NCBI RefSeq assembly: GCF_014192015.1
Contig: NZ_JACHXJ010000003.1
Span: forward strand, 981,200 to 1,045,199
Source: Paenibacillus rhizosphaerae
Lineage (GTDB): Bacteria > Bacillota > Bacilli > Paenibacillales > Paenibacillaceae
DNA length: 64,000 nucleotides
Reading direction: 5' to 3'
Positions 1-8,386 of the stretch are shown here, one piece after another. Below the pieces are notes generated by a model. That model ran no database searches. It saw nothing but the letters and a program-made list of their open reading frames with translations, and had not been told where the DNA came from. Each line of letters begins with the position of its first letter. Within the stretch, counting starts at the first letter, position 1. The position numbers and the translations under genes are program-made.

Positions 1-835
1 CGCCCCCGCACAGCAGCAGCTGCTTCGCATGGTAAGATTTCACCGCGCGTATCGACTTGGTAACGAGCACTTCCACGACGGATTCCTGGAAGCCGCGGGC
101 AATCGCGCCCTCCGCGGCCGGCTCTCCGCGCATTTTGCGCTGGTTCACCACGTTCAGCACCGCCGACTTCAAGCCGCTGAAGCTGAAATCGTAGCTGTCC
201 GGCTCAAGCCAGACCCGCGGAAGCGGAATGGCCTCTTCCGATTCCAGCGCTAGACGGTCCACATGCGGGCCGCCCGGATACGGAAAGCCGAGCGCCCGCG
301 CCACTTTGTCGTACGCCTCGCCGACCGCGTCATCCCTCGTGCGCCCGATGACTTCGAAGTGGCCCTCTTTTTCCAGGTAGACCAGCTCCGTATGCCCGCC
401 GGAAGTCACCAGCGCCATACATGGGTACTTCAGGTCGGCCACCAGGTTGTTGGCGTAAATATGGCCGGCAATATGATGCGTGCCGATGAGCGGCTTCGAG
501 AGCGCAAACGCCAGACTGGTCGCTGCGACGACGCCTACAAGCAGAGCTCCGACGAGACCGGGGCCTTGGGTGACGGCAATCGCCGACAAGTCCTGCAGGG
601 TGATGCCCGCGGCCTGCACCGCCTCCTGAAGCATCAGCGTAATATTTTCAACATGCTTGCGGGAAGCGACCTCCGGCACGACACCGCCGAACGCCTTGTG
701 GGTTTCGATCTGGCTGGCGATCAGGTTGCTGAGCACCTCTTTGCCGTCTTTGACCACCGCGGCGGACGTTTCGTCACAGCTCGTTTCCACCGCCAGAATA
801 TAGCATGGTTGTGATTGTATGTTGGCTTGATTCAT
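1..835 (-). CDS. tsaD: tRNA N6-threonylcarbamoyladenosine transferase TsaD, partial
   Basis: Transfers the threonylcarbamoyl group onto A37 of ANN-decoding tRNAs, working with TsaB and TsaE in the cytoplasm. The translated reverse strand starts MNQANIQSQPCYILAVETSC and shows the ASKHA-type start (AVETSCDET), the metal ligand pair HHIAGH (His121/His125), SGGHTELV and FSFSGLKSAV. Only about 278 codons of a usual ~340 are present; the 3' end lies beyond the left edge. The ATG follows a GGAAGG site by 11 bases. It is the last visible gene of a minus-strand run with rimI, tsaB and tsaE, 16 bases after rimI, so co-transcription is very likely. Identity is secure. Confidence 0.96.
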   Translation of the reverse strand, partial: MNQANIQSQPCYILAVETSCDETSAAVVKDGKEVLSNLIASQIETHKAFGGVVPEVASRKHVENITLMLQEAVQAAGITLQDLSAIAVTQGPGLVGALLVGVVAATSLAFALSKPLIGTHHIAGHIYANNLVADLKYPCMALVTSGGHTELVYLEKEGHFEVIGRTRDDAVGEAYDKVARALGFPYPGGPHVDRLALESEEAIPLPRVWLEPDSYDFSFSGLKSAVLNVVNQRKMRGEPAAEGAIARGFQESVVEVLVTKSIRAVKSYHAKQLLLCGG

Positions 836-851
836 TTGTGTACTTTCCTTC

Positions 852-1352
852 CTAGCCGCGGGCGTTCTGACTGCGGTCCGGAAACAGCTCGGCCCACATG
901 ATCATCGCGTCCTCCTGGTTGTCCGAATAATACCCTTTTCGGAGCCCGGCCGGCTCGAATCCCATTTTCATATATAAGTTTTGCGCCACCCGGTTGGAGA
1001 CCCGGACTTCGAGCGTCATCCGTTTCATCCCAAGCTGCGAAGCCGTCTTCATCAGTTCAAGCAGCAGGCGCTCTCCCCATTTGCGGCCGCGGTACGGGGA
1101 CAAAACGGCAATATTCGTCACGTGCGCTTCGTCAATGACCGTCCACATCCCCGCATATCCGACAGGTTCCCCGTTCCATTCCATCATCATATAACGTGCA
1201 AAATGATTATGCGTCAGCTCGTTCCGGAACGCCTCCTCCGTCCAGGGCAGAGTGAATGCGTCATGCTCGATCACCATCACGGCGGGTATATCCTCTAATG
1301 TCATCGGACGGAAAGTTAATCCTTCCGCTTCCTGTTTGATCTCCTGCTCCAT
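852..1352 (-). CDS. rimI: Ribosomal protein S18 alanine N-acetyltransferase RimI
   Basis: GNAT-fold acetyltransferase of the RimI type, which acetylates the N terminus of ribosomal protein S18. The 166-residue product begins MEQEIKQEAEGLTFRPMTLE and carries the acetyl-CoA loop in the segment IAVLSPYRGRKWGERLL, then VSNRVAQNLYMKMGFE and GYYSDNQEDAMIM, all typical of RimI. I chose the ATG at 1352 because AAGGGAG lies about 10 bases upstream and longer in-frame extensions have no ribosome site and would run into tsaB. RimI between tsaB and tsaD is the usual Bacillales order. Substrate assignment rests on this family and context. Confidence 0.93.
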   Translation of the reverse strand: MEQEIKQEAEGLTFRPMTLEDIPAVMVIEHDAFTLPWTEEAFRNELTHNHFARYMMMEWNGEPVGYAGMWTVIDEAHVTNIAVLSPYRGRKWGERLLLELMKTASQLGMKRMTLEVRVSNRVAQNLYMKMGFEPAGLRKGYYSDNQEDAMIMWAELFPDRSQNARG

Positions 1353-1371
1353 GATTGTCAAAAGACTCCCT

Positions 1372-2148
1372 TCACGGCTTGCGCAGGAGCTTTTCAGCTT
1401 CGGCAAGCTGCGTATAGTTTGGCACCAGGGCGTGCAGCTCATCCCGCTCTCCCCGGAGGAGGCGGTCCGCACCAAGCTTTCCTACCGGCTCCCCTTTCAT
1501 ATCGCAGGAAGTCAGATGAAGCCGGTCTCCCAGTATGGGACGCAGCCGCTGCGCCGATTCTTGATGATTGCCGATCTCGCCGACAAAATGGACGGCATCC
1601 GGCCATTCTTCCTCCGGTATGGACAAGAGGAGCTGCTCCAGCTCCTCCACCCACGGCTGCATCAGGCGGATGGCATCGTCCTTCTTCCGCTGCGGGATGA
1701 CCGCCTGCCCGGCCGCAAACAAGGCCGTATACGCCTGGCCCCTTCTGGCGTCCACGAGCGGAATGACCCAGCTCTTCCCGCCTGGAGCCCGTGAATCCGG
1801 GCCGGCTATCAGTCCGCTCCAGGCCAGCGCATGCAGGCTGGAAATGCCGGCAACCGGCACGTTCCAGGCCCAGGCCAGCGTCTTGGCGGCCGTGACGGCA
1901 ATCCGGGTCCCGGTATAAGAACCCGGGCCAACGCCGACGGCAACGCCATCGACTTGGGATGCTTCCACGCCGGCTTCCCGGAGGCCTTTCTGGATCAAAG
2001 GCAGCAGATGGACCGAATGATTCCGCTCGCCTGAAGCTTCGATCGTATGGAGCACGCGGCCGTTCTCCATTATCGCCAGCGCCAGGCTGGCCGTCGAGGT
2101 GTCCAGCGCCAAAAACCGCCGCAGCGGCTGTGAATTCTCGTTATTCAT
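1372..2148 (-). CDS. tsaB: tRNA threonylcarbamoyladenosine biosynthesis protein TsaB
   Basis: Inactive TsaD paralogue that scaffolds the t6A-forming complex. The product (258 residues) starts MNNENSQPLRRFLALDTSTA and has the ASKHA N-terminal signature LALDTSTASLALA, ERNHSVHLLPLI and the VGVGPGSYTGTRIAVTAAK motif. The ATG at 2148 overlaps the TGA of tsaE as ATGA and is preceded by GGAG, which argues for translational coupling and against the longer reading that starts inside tsaE. It is followed by rimI after 19 bases. Length and motifs fit the family. Confidence 0.94.
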   Translation of the reverse strand: MNNENSQPLRRFLALDTSTASLALAIMENGRVLHTIEASGERNHSVHLLPLIQKGLREAGVEASQVDGVAVGVGPGSYTGTRIAVTAAKTLAWAWNVPVAGISSLHALAWSGLIAGPDSRAPGGKSWVIPLVDARRGQAYTALFAAGQAVIPQRKKDDAIRLMQPWVEELEQLLLSIPEEEWPDAVHFVGEIGNHQESAQRLRPILGDRLHLTSCDMKGEPVGKLGADRLLRGERDELHALVPNYTQLAEAEKLLRKP

Positions 2149-2639
2149 GTTGATACGACTCCATTTCTGTTCAAACTGCCGACCCATTCTTCATAAGGCT
2201 GTCCATACCCCCGGACCGTAAAGCTTCGCTCCGTGAGGCCGGCAGTCTCGATGTAGATATGCAAATGCCGGTCCGGCAGCAGTTCTTCGATGATTTGCGA
2301 CCATTCGACCAGGCTGACGCCGTTTCCGAAGAAGTACTCGTCCAGTCCCAGATCCTCGGCCTCCTCCAGAGACACCCGGTAGACATCCATATGGTAAAAG
2401 GGCAGCCGCCCTTCGTATTCCTTAATAATGGTGAATGTGGGGCTGTTCACAACATCCTGCACGCCAAAATGCCTGGCGAACGCCTGCGAAAAGGCGGTCT
2501 TTCCCGCCCCCAGATCGCCGTCCAGACCGATCACGGTCCCCGGCTCCGCTACGCCGGCCAGCCACGCGGCCAGCGCTTCCGTATCCTCGGGGCTGCGGGA
2601 GGAATAGATGAACGGTTTCCCGTTATGATTGCTTTCCAC
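2145..2639 (-). CDS. tsaE: tRNA threonylcarbamoyladenosine biosynthesis ATPase TsaE
   Basis: Small P-loop ATPase that drives t6A synthesis with TsaB and TsaD. Walker A is visible as GDLGAGKTAFSQAF, followed by VNSPTFTIIKEYEG, FYHMDVYRV and GLDEYFFGNGVSLVEW, all hallmarks of TsaE. Two in-frame starts exist: a TTG at 2720 without a ribosome site (191 residues) and a GTG at 2639 behind the purine-rich stretch GGAAGGAGAAGGGTGG. The GTG gives 164 residues, close to the family's usual 150-160, and is used here. The stop overlaps the tsaB start by four bases. Confidence 0.93.
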   Translation of the reverse strand: MESNHNGKPFIYSSRSPEDTEALAAWLAGVAEPGTVIGLDGDLGAGKTAFSQAFARHFGVQDVVNSPTFTIIKEYEGRLPFYHMDVYRVSLEEAEDLGLDEYFFGNGVSLVEWSQIIEELLPDRHLHIYIETAGLTERSFTVRGYGQPYEEWVGSLNRNGVVST

Positions 2640-2754
2640 GATGGGATTCCACCCTTCTCCTTCCAAATCCTTGAATGCAAACTTGCCCTTAATTATATCG
2701 GTCAACCCTGACACCCGCAAGGACCGGGGGCAGCGTGTCCCGGTCAGCCATATC

Positions 2755-3312
2755 CTAATCCTCGAGGATAGTCAGCTGCGGCCATTGCCGCTTCCAGTTT
2801 TTCAACCGTACCCGGCTGATATAGTAGGCTCTATCCTCAAACCGGGGACTTCTGCGGACGACGAGGCCGAACAGATCGTCCAGCCCGTAAGGGGCCATGA
2901 TCTCCGGCCTGTTCCCGGAATCCAGGCATGCTCCGACTGCGGTCGCCGTCTCCGGCCACCAGCTGACCGCGTCCTCTGAAGAACGGTAAGGCGGATTGCC
3001 GTTGCGGACATGCATGCGAGCCTGATTTTTAACAGACCATTTATCGTTCCCGGTTTGATCGATCAGCCTCTGCTCCAGCCGCCGTTCGCGCTCCTCCGAC
3101 AGATCGGCGGGGTCATAGAAAATAACGTCAATATCGGTATGAGCCGCCTGGTTCGCAAATCCGTGCAGCCGGTCCCACACCGTTCCCCTGACGTACCCGG
3201 CGGCGATGTAGCATTGCGGAAGCCCCAGCTCCCGCACCCGTTCCAAATCCTTCATTAAAAGGTTATTTTCCAGGATATACTGTCGTAAACGTTCTTCGTA
3301 GGACATGCGCAT
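2755..3312 (-). CDS. Nucleotidyltransferase family protein (DUF925-like)
   Basis: Product of 185 residues with a nucleotidyltransferase-type core: YIAAGYVRGTVWDRLHGF followed by TDIDVIFYDP, where the paired aspartates are the expected metal ligands, and a C-terminal PYGLDDLFGLVVR segment. This is the layout of the DUF925 group of nucleotidyltransferase-fold proteins, whose substrate is not established. The ATG at 3312 has AAAGGGG 8 bases upstream; a second ATG at 3306 sits 6 bases after GGGAGG and is equally possible. It lies upstream of tsaE in the same orientation and may be the first gene of that operon. Confidence 0.8.
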   Translation of the reverse strand: MRMSYEERLRQYILENNLLMKDLERVRELGLPQCYIAAGYVRGTVWDRLHGFANQAAHTDIDVIFYDPADLSEERERRLEQRLIDQTGNDKWSVKNQARMHVRNGNPPYRSSEDAVSWWPETATAVGACLDSGNRPEIMAPYGLDDLFGLVVRRSPRFEDRAYYISRVRLKNWKRQWPQLTILED

Positions 3313-3429
3313 CCTCCCATCCCCTTTGGCGGCTCATCCGCCGTGTTCCTTCATTATATCACGGAATCACCGCAGAACCGTTCCCGGAGAGAGGCGGCCA
3401 GCGGACTCCAGCTGCTTCTTGCCAACGAG

Positions 3430-3458
3430 TAAAGCCCCTGTGCCGGAAGGGACAGGGG
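3430..3458 (-). terminator. Weak candidate terminator hairpin
   Basis: CCCCTGT at 3435-3441 pairs with ACAGGGG at 3452-3458 around a ten-base loop. On the minus strand it is followed only by CTTTA, so the U-tract is poor. It lies about 40 bases past the stop of the membrane protein gene at 3499. Confidence 0.4.
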
Positions 3459-3498
3459 TAATGTTTCGCGCATAAAGCGTGAATGATCGAAACGAAGG

Positions 3499-3987
3499 CT
3501 ATTTTCGTTTCTTTTTCCATGGCTTGAGGACTGAAATGATAAATATGATCAGCGTCAGGACGATCTGGATGAAAACGAACACATTTCTGAGCGCATGGTT
3601 TCGGAGAAATCCAGAGTCTTCAAGCACCGCCGGGCCCTTCGCCTCCAGCAGATGAAGATTGGCAAGCATCAGCTTATCCACAACAAAAATGCCGATAAAC
3701 GTCTGCAGAAGAAACAGAATCCATTTCACGGTCAGCCAGCGATGCCTGAAGAAGCCCCATGGCGTAAAAAAGCCGTACACGAAGGCAACCGCCAGCGTCC
3801 CCACGGCTCCCGTCCGGATCACACCGTCGCTGATGAGCACGATCACTTTATAGGATTTCAGCGTATTTTCATAGCTGCTTAACCCCAGCGCAAAGTTGAT
3901 GGTCACCGAGCTCAGGATGCCGCCAAAAAACAAGGACACCAATACGATATGGGCAATTTTCAGCCACTTCATGGCGGGTGCGCTCAT
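3499..3987 (-). CDS. Small integral membrane protein (DUF2269-like)
   Basis: Predicted 162-residue protein with about four hydrophobic segments: KIAHIVLVSLFFGGILSSV near the N terminus, then GAVGTLAVAFVYGFF, TVKWILFLLQTFIGIFVV, and IQIVLTLIIFIISVL before a basic tail (KPWKKKRK). The opening KWLKIAHIVLVSLFFGG resembles DUF2269-type membrane proteins, but no catalytic motif is visible and the function is unknown. I took the ATG at 3987, which follows AGGTG by 7 bases; the longer in-frame reading has a basic, non-membrane extension without a ribosome site. It stands alone, pointing away from the hydrolase gene at 4339. Confidence 0.75.
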   Translation of the reverse strand: MSAPAMKWLKIAHIVLVSLFFGGILSSVTINFALGLSSYENTLKSYKVIVLISDGVIRTGAVGTLAVAFVYGFFTPWGFFRHRWLTVKWILFLLQTFIGIFVVDKLMLANLHLLEAKGPAVLEDSGFLRNHALRNVFVFIQIVLTLIIFIISVLKPWKKKRK

Positions 3988-4338
3988 CTTCTTCACCTTT
4001 GTCTTCCTCCATTTCCTTGGCCCGCAGTTCATCCATTTGCGGATTTGGGCCACAAGTCCTATCCTACCGGCCGGAGATTGCAAACCTGTGACAACGATGT
4101 ACGCAAGCCGTGAAATTTGACGGCAAGCCCCGGCAATCGCGGAACATGGCGAATCAAGGAAGCCGCGGAATCGACAGAAATTTTAGGAAAACGGCCATTC
4201 GACAATCTCCACTGACCGGAGTTGTCAGTGAAGTGGGGGTATGATGGGGTTGAAGGGCAAACAGCCGCAAAATTGCCAATGCGCTGACAGTATAGCTGCC
4301 GGCTTTACATTAAAAAATCAATATGGAGGGGATTTCAA

Positions 4339-5076
4339 ATGGAAAAGGCTCTCGAGGATCGCAAACCAATCGGATATGTATTTATTCCCGGGGCGGGCCT
4401 GGACGCCCGAATATGGGACAGGATGGCAAGGGAGCTGCCGGCGCCTTGGCTGGCGGTGGACTATCCGGGCAGAGGAACGGATAACGGAGGAACAGGCAAG
4501 CTGTCCTTAAAGGACTATTGTGCACATGTAAAGGAGCAGATTCGCAGCTGGGATGTGGAAAAATTCATTCTGGTCACTCATTCCCTCGGCGGTGTACCCG
4601 GTCTGAACATCGCCGCCGAAATGGGGGACCGGGTCGCCGGTTTTGCCGCCGTCGGAGCAGTCATCCCGGCTGGCGGAGGATCGTTCGCGTCCGCCTTCCC
4701 TTCAGGGCAGCGGCTTCTGCTGCCCCTGATGATGCGCCTGTTCGGGACCAAGCCTCCGGAACAAGCTATCCGCCGCGGGCTCTGCAGCGATCTCACCGAC
4801 GAGCAGGCCGACGAAATCGTCCGCCGGTTTACCCCCGAATCGATCCGGGTCTACACGGACCGGGTGGAGGCAGCGTCCAGGCTTCAAATCCCTTCCCTGT
4901 ACATCAAGCTTGGTCAGGATCAGGAGCTGAAGCCCGGCATGCAGGACCAGATGGCTGGAAATCTGGGCGCGCGCGTCGAACGGCTGGAGTCCGGGCATCT
5001 GCCCATGCTGAGCCATCCGAATGAACTGCGCCAGCTGCTTCAAGGATTCTGTACATCGGTGTCTGCGGCACGTTAA
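4339..5076 (+). CDS. Alpha/beta hydrolase
   Basis: A 245-residue alpha/beta-fold hydrolase. It has the oxyanion segment FIPGAGLDARIWDRM, the strand DYPGRG, the nucleophile elbow VTHSLGGVPG (Ser in HSLGG) and the C-terminal catalytic histidine in ESGHLPMLSHP; the acid is probably the Asp in KLGQDQELKPG. It resembles the AB-hydrolase_6/esterase group without a lid domain. The substrate cannot be read from sequence. The ATG has GGAGGGG about 7 bases upstream. The gene is monocistronic, opposite in orientation to its neighbours. Confidence 0.85.
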   Translation: MEKALEDRKPIGYVFIPGAGLDARIWDRMARELPAPWLAVDYPGRGTDNGGTGKLSLKDYCAHVKEQIRSWDVEKFILVTHSLGGVPGLNIAAEMGDRVAGFAAVGAVIPAGGGSFASAFPSGQRLLLPLMMRLFGTKPPEQAIRRGLCSDLTDEQADEIVRRFTPESIRVYTDRVEAASRLQIPSLYIKLGQDQELKPGMQDQMAGNLGARVERLESGHLPMLSHPNELRQLLQGFCTSVSAAR

Positions 5077-5139
5077 CGAACAGTCGGCCCGGCAGATGAG
5101 TCTACTTTATTGGATGGGCGCCTTCTTCCTTTGTCCTTG

Positions 5140-5535
5140 TTAACCGGAGACGTCCAGCCATCTGCGGATGACGGCCTGCAGCACTTCCCGCTTGGACTCA
5201 ACGTCTTCCATACCGGTAAATCGGATCGTTGCCCGGTCAGGCGCAGACCATTCCAACAGCTCCTTCGCATGCTCGAAATGCGGCCTAAGGTCGACAGGAT
5301 CTTTTGACTTAGCCCCGCAATGAAGCACCAGCCTGAAGAAGCCTTTCCCATGAAGATTAAAGGTCAGCCTGTCGTCATTTTGGAAGAGAAAGCTTGGGGC
5401 GTTCCACTTGATATGCTCGGAAAGCCCTTCATCCGTGTTCAGAATGATTTTGCGCACTTCCTCTATTTCAAGCTTAAGCGGATGATCCAGCTGGGTTAGA
5501 AAATCCTCCACATGCTGGCTGGACGGCTTTGGCAT
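5140..5535 (-). CDS. DUF1801 domain protein
   Basis: A 131-residue protein containing the DUF1801/YdhG-type fold: KIILNTDEGLSEHIKWNAPSF, then LTFNLHGKGFFRLVLHCGAK, and EWSAPDRATIRF. Members are small cytosolic proteins of unknown biochemical role. The ATG at 5535 (MPKPSSQHVE) has AGGAG at 8 bases; an in-frame GTG three codons upstream overlaps that site and is less likely. No operon partner is evident. Confidence 0.82.
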   Translation of the reverse strand: MPKPSSQHVEDFLTQLDHPLKLEIEEVRKIILNTDEGLSEHIKWNAPSFLFQNDDRLTFNLHGKGFFRLVLHCGAKSKDPVDLRPHFEHAKELLEWSAPDRATIRFTGMEDVESKREVLQAVIRRWLDVSG

Positions 5536-5670
5536 GGTTATCACTCCTGACTTGGATATTTTGGTGCACTACATTCGCTGCTTTATCCCGTATGTCCTGC
5601 CTTCTAGGCGTCCGTTTTACGAATCCGGATGTGACCCGATTGCAAAAATGACACACAGAAGAGGAAAATG

Positions 5671-5697
5671 AAAAAAAGTGCGTAAACTTACGCACTT
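5671..5697 (-). terminator. Rho-independent terminator after LLM gene
   Basis: Perfect inverted repeat AAGTGCGTAA-AC-TTACGCACTT at 5676-5697; on the minus strand it is followed directly by seven T residues. It lies 44 bases past the stop of the monooxygenase gene at 5741 and closes the 14001-to-5741 gene run. Confidence 0.88.
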
Positions 5698-5740
5698 GTT
5701 TGTATCTTCTCCCGGGTCTGTTGATTGCCTTTCAACCTTC

Positions 5741-6823
5741 TCAAGATTCGGACAAAACCGCTGTCTCTTCCCCGGCCAGCACCGGTCCGCTCTCCCAAAC
5801 CCGACTCGGAATTTCGCGCCTGAGCACCGGCATCACCTCCTCCGCGAACCGCTGCAGCTGCTCTTGCTGCTCCGTCTCCGTCAGCCCGTCCACGCTGATG
5901 CTCAGCACCGTATGGCCAAACGCCTCATGGTAATTCAATATCTTCTCGATGACCTTTTCGGGGCTGCCGATCAGCGCCGGGCCGTTTTCAATCTGATCCT
6001 CCAGGCTGTGAAAAGGCGATTGGTTATGCTTTGCCGATTCCGTTTCACTGAAGGCCGTATAATACGGCCGGTACCGCCGGATCGCCTCCTCGGTCGTATT
6101 TCCCAAGTACAGGCTTCCGGAGCCTGCCCCGACGACCGCTTTGGCGGGATCATGGCCGTAATAGGCCAGACGCTCGCGGTAATGATCGATCAGCGCTTTA
6201 TACTTGGCCTGCGGATGGAAGGCGTTCGAGGAAAAAATCGGCTCCCCGAACCGGGCTGCCAGCTCGGTTGAGCGCGTGCTCGAGGCGCTGCCGTGCCAGA
6301 CCGGAATGGAGGCCTGGTACGGACGGGGGAACGTCGTCACTTCGCGCAGCGGCGGCCGATACTTTCCTTCCCAGGTCACGTTTTCCTCAGTCCACAACCG
6401 TTTCAGCAGCCTGTACCGCTCTTCCATCGAATCCCACTGCTCTTCCTCCGTAATGCCGAACAGCGGATAATGCCGGGGGTCGTTTCCTTTGCCGATGATC
6501 ATCTCCAACCGGCCGCCGGACAGGTGATCCAGCGTGGCATAATCCTCGGCCACCCGTACCGGATCCAGGACGCTCAGCACGGTGACGGTCGTGAGCAGGC
6601 GAATGCGGGACGTGCGGGACGCGATGGCGGTCAGCACCATGGGCGGCGCCGAGGACAGAAACGGAGCCCCGTGCCGTTCTCCCACACCGTAAGCGTCAAA
6701 GCCAAGCTTCTCGGTGAGGACCGCCTGCGAGATGACGTTGTGGAACTTTTGCTGCGCAGTCAGGGACTCTCCTGTCACGGCATTGGGAAGATTCATCATC
6801 AGGCTAAATACAGCCACTTTCAT
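5741..6823 (-). CDS. LLM class flavin-dependent oxidoreductase (luciferase-like)
   Basis: A 360-residue TIM-barrel luciferase-family enzyme that would use reduced FMN or F420 to oxygenate or reduce a small substrate. Visible features are the N-terminal strand MKVAVFSLMMNLPNA, the conserved GVGERHGAPFLSSAPP, SRIRLLTTVTVLSVLDPVRVAEDYATLD and LSGGRLEMIIGKGNDP, all in family order. It is the last gene of the minus-strand run with the MFS exporter and the dipeptide-type ABC transporter, 29 bases after the MFS gene. The substrate is unknown; context suggests a compound imported by that transporter. RBS and terminator are both clear. Confidence 0.86.
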   Translation of the reverse strand: MKVAVFSLMMNLPNAVTGESLTAQQKFHNVISQAVLTEKLGFDAYGVGERHGAPFLSSAPPMVLTAIASRTSRIRLLTTVTVLSVLDPVRVAEDYATLDHLSGGRLEMIIGKGNDPRHYPLFGITEEEQWDSMEERYRLLKRLWTEENVTWEGKYRPPLREVTTFPRPYQASIPVWHGSASSTRSTELAARFGEPIFSSNAFHPQAKYKALIDHYRERLAYYGHDPAKAVVGAGSGSLYLGNTTEEAIRRYRPYYTAFSETESAKHNQSPFHSLEDQIENGPALIGSPEKVIEKILNYHEAFGHTVLSISVDGLTETEQQEQLQRFAEEVMPVLRREIPSRVWESGPVLAGEETAVLSES

Positions 6824-6852
6824 ATGGGATCTGGCCTCCTATCCATTCAAAA

Positions 6853-8352
6853 TCAGTTAAGTTCGGTCGGCTGCTCCAGGCGCTGTCCGGTGCCTGCCGC
6901 TTCTTTCCGTTTGCGGAGAAGGAGCGCCAGGGGAATGGCCAGCGCCACCAGCATGCTCGCGAACAAAAACGCATCGTCGATGCTCCGCGTATACGCCTCG
7001 CGGTGTATCCACTCCGTGCCCTGCGCCGCATATTTAGTGTGCAGCCGGGACTCGTGCACGCTCATCCGCGCATAAAACACCGATGTGAACATGCCGAGCG
7101 CTCCCGCGCTGAATAACTGCCGCAGCCAGTTGATCAGGGCCGACGCATGGCCCGATTCCGACTGCGGAACCGCCGCCATCGCCGCGCTGGTCGCCGGCGT
7201 CAGCGACAGCCCCGTACCGACGTTGCGGATCGCCAGCCAGATCATGACGGAAACAAGCGTCGTTTCCGTGCCGAGCCGGCTGAAGCGAAAAGTCGTCACC
7301 AGCAGGGTCAGACTGCCCAAGGCAATCAGCGCTGCCGGCCCAAAGGTGCGGTACCCCTTCCCTGACAGGAACGTGGCCAGGGTCAGACATGCGGCCGCGG
7401 GGAGAAAGAGCAGTCCGACCTGAAAGGACGACAGCCCTTGAACTTCCTCCAGGAATAGCGGGACAAAGTATACGCCCGAGTAGAGGGCAAAGGACAGAAT
7501 CAGCGATACGCCGAGACTCGCCGCAAACGTGAAATTGCCGAACAGCCTGAGGTTCAGCAGCGGTTCCTTCGCCCGAAGCTCGACCCGGATGAAAAAGAAA
7601 GTGCATGCACCGCCAATCAGCAGGGAGGCCCACGTCCAGACCGACCACATGCCCCAGGCGTGCAGATTACCGAACAGCAGCAGGATGGCAAGGCTGCCCG
7701 CGGTGGCCAGCAGGAGTCCGGTGGCATCCAGACGCTTTCGCGTACCCCGAACATCCTTCGGGAGCAGGATACGGCCTGCCAACCAGGCCAGAATGCCGGC
7801 CGGCAGCGTCACGAGAAAGATCAGGTGCCAGTCGTGCTGCTGAAGCCACCCGCTAACCGAGGGGCCGACCGCCGTGCCAAGTACCGTCGAAAACGACCAG
7901 ACGCTGACCGCTAGAGGCTGTCTTCCTCGCGGCAGCGTCTGATAAATCATGGCCAGGGAAACGGGCTGAATCAGTCCGCACCATAAACCTTGCAAGATGC
8001 GGAAGAAAATCAGCGCATGAATATTCCAGGACAAGGAACACAGCACGGAACTGACGGTGATTCCCGCCAGCGACAGCAGGAACATCCGCCTGCCGCCAAA
8101 GCGGCTGGAGAGATAGCCGCTGACGGGGGCGATCATGCCGAAGGCCAGCGTAAAACCCGTAATGATCCACTGCACGGTCCCGAGGCCGGTGTGAAAGATG
8201 CCGATAAATCCTGGCAGCGAAACGTTTAAGGAAACCATGGGATACATGCCGACAAAGGAACCGCAGAACAGCGTGAGCAGAACCGGCCAAAACGGCAGAC
8301 CGCCCTGCCCTTCTTCGGCCTTTGCCGCGGCAGCGTTCATCGTGACTGACAA
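6853..8352 (-). CDS. MFS transporter, DHA2 (EmrB/QacA) family
   Basis: A 499-residue multi-spanning protein with about 14 hydrophobic segments, as in the DHA2 drug/proton antiporter family. The conserved loop after helix 2 is visible as GYLSSRFGGRRMF, and WLQQHDWHLIFLVTLPAG is the motif typical of EmrB-like proteins after helix 5. Likely exports a small organic compound by proton antiport. The TTG at 8352 sits 7 bases after GGGAGG, a better fit than the ATG four codons later. It lies between the ABC ATPase and the terminal LLM gene, suggesting efflux of a toxic intermediate or product; that is inference. Confidence 0.88.
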   Translation of the reverse strand: MSVTMNAAAAKAEEGQGGLPFWPVLLTLFCGSFVGMYPMVSLNVSLPGFIGIFHTGLGTVQWIITGFTLAFGMIAPVSGYLSSRFGGRRMFLLSLAGITVSSVLCSLSWNIHALIFFRILQGLWCGLIQPVSLAMIYQTLPRGRQPLAVSVWSFSTVLGTAVGPSVSGWLQQHDWHLIFLVTLPAGILAWLAGRILLPKDVRGTRKRLDATGLLLATAGSLAILLLFGNLHAWGMWSVWTWASLLIGGACTFFFIRVELRAKEPLLNLRLFGNFTFAASLGVSLILSFALYSGVYFVPLFLEEVQGLSSFQVGLLFLPAAACLTLATFLSGKGYRTFGPAALIALGSLTLLVTTFRFSRLGTETTLVSVMIWLAIRNVGTGLSLTPATSAAMAAVPQSESGHASALINWLRQLFSAGALGMFTSVFYARMSVHESRLHTKYAAQGTEWIHREAYTRSIDDAFLFASMLVALAIPLALLLRKRKEAAGTGQRLEQPTELN

Positions 8353-8386
8353 TTCATAACCTCCCGTTCAGGTGGCGGCTATCCCG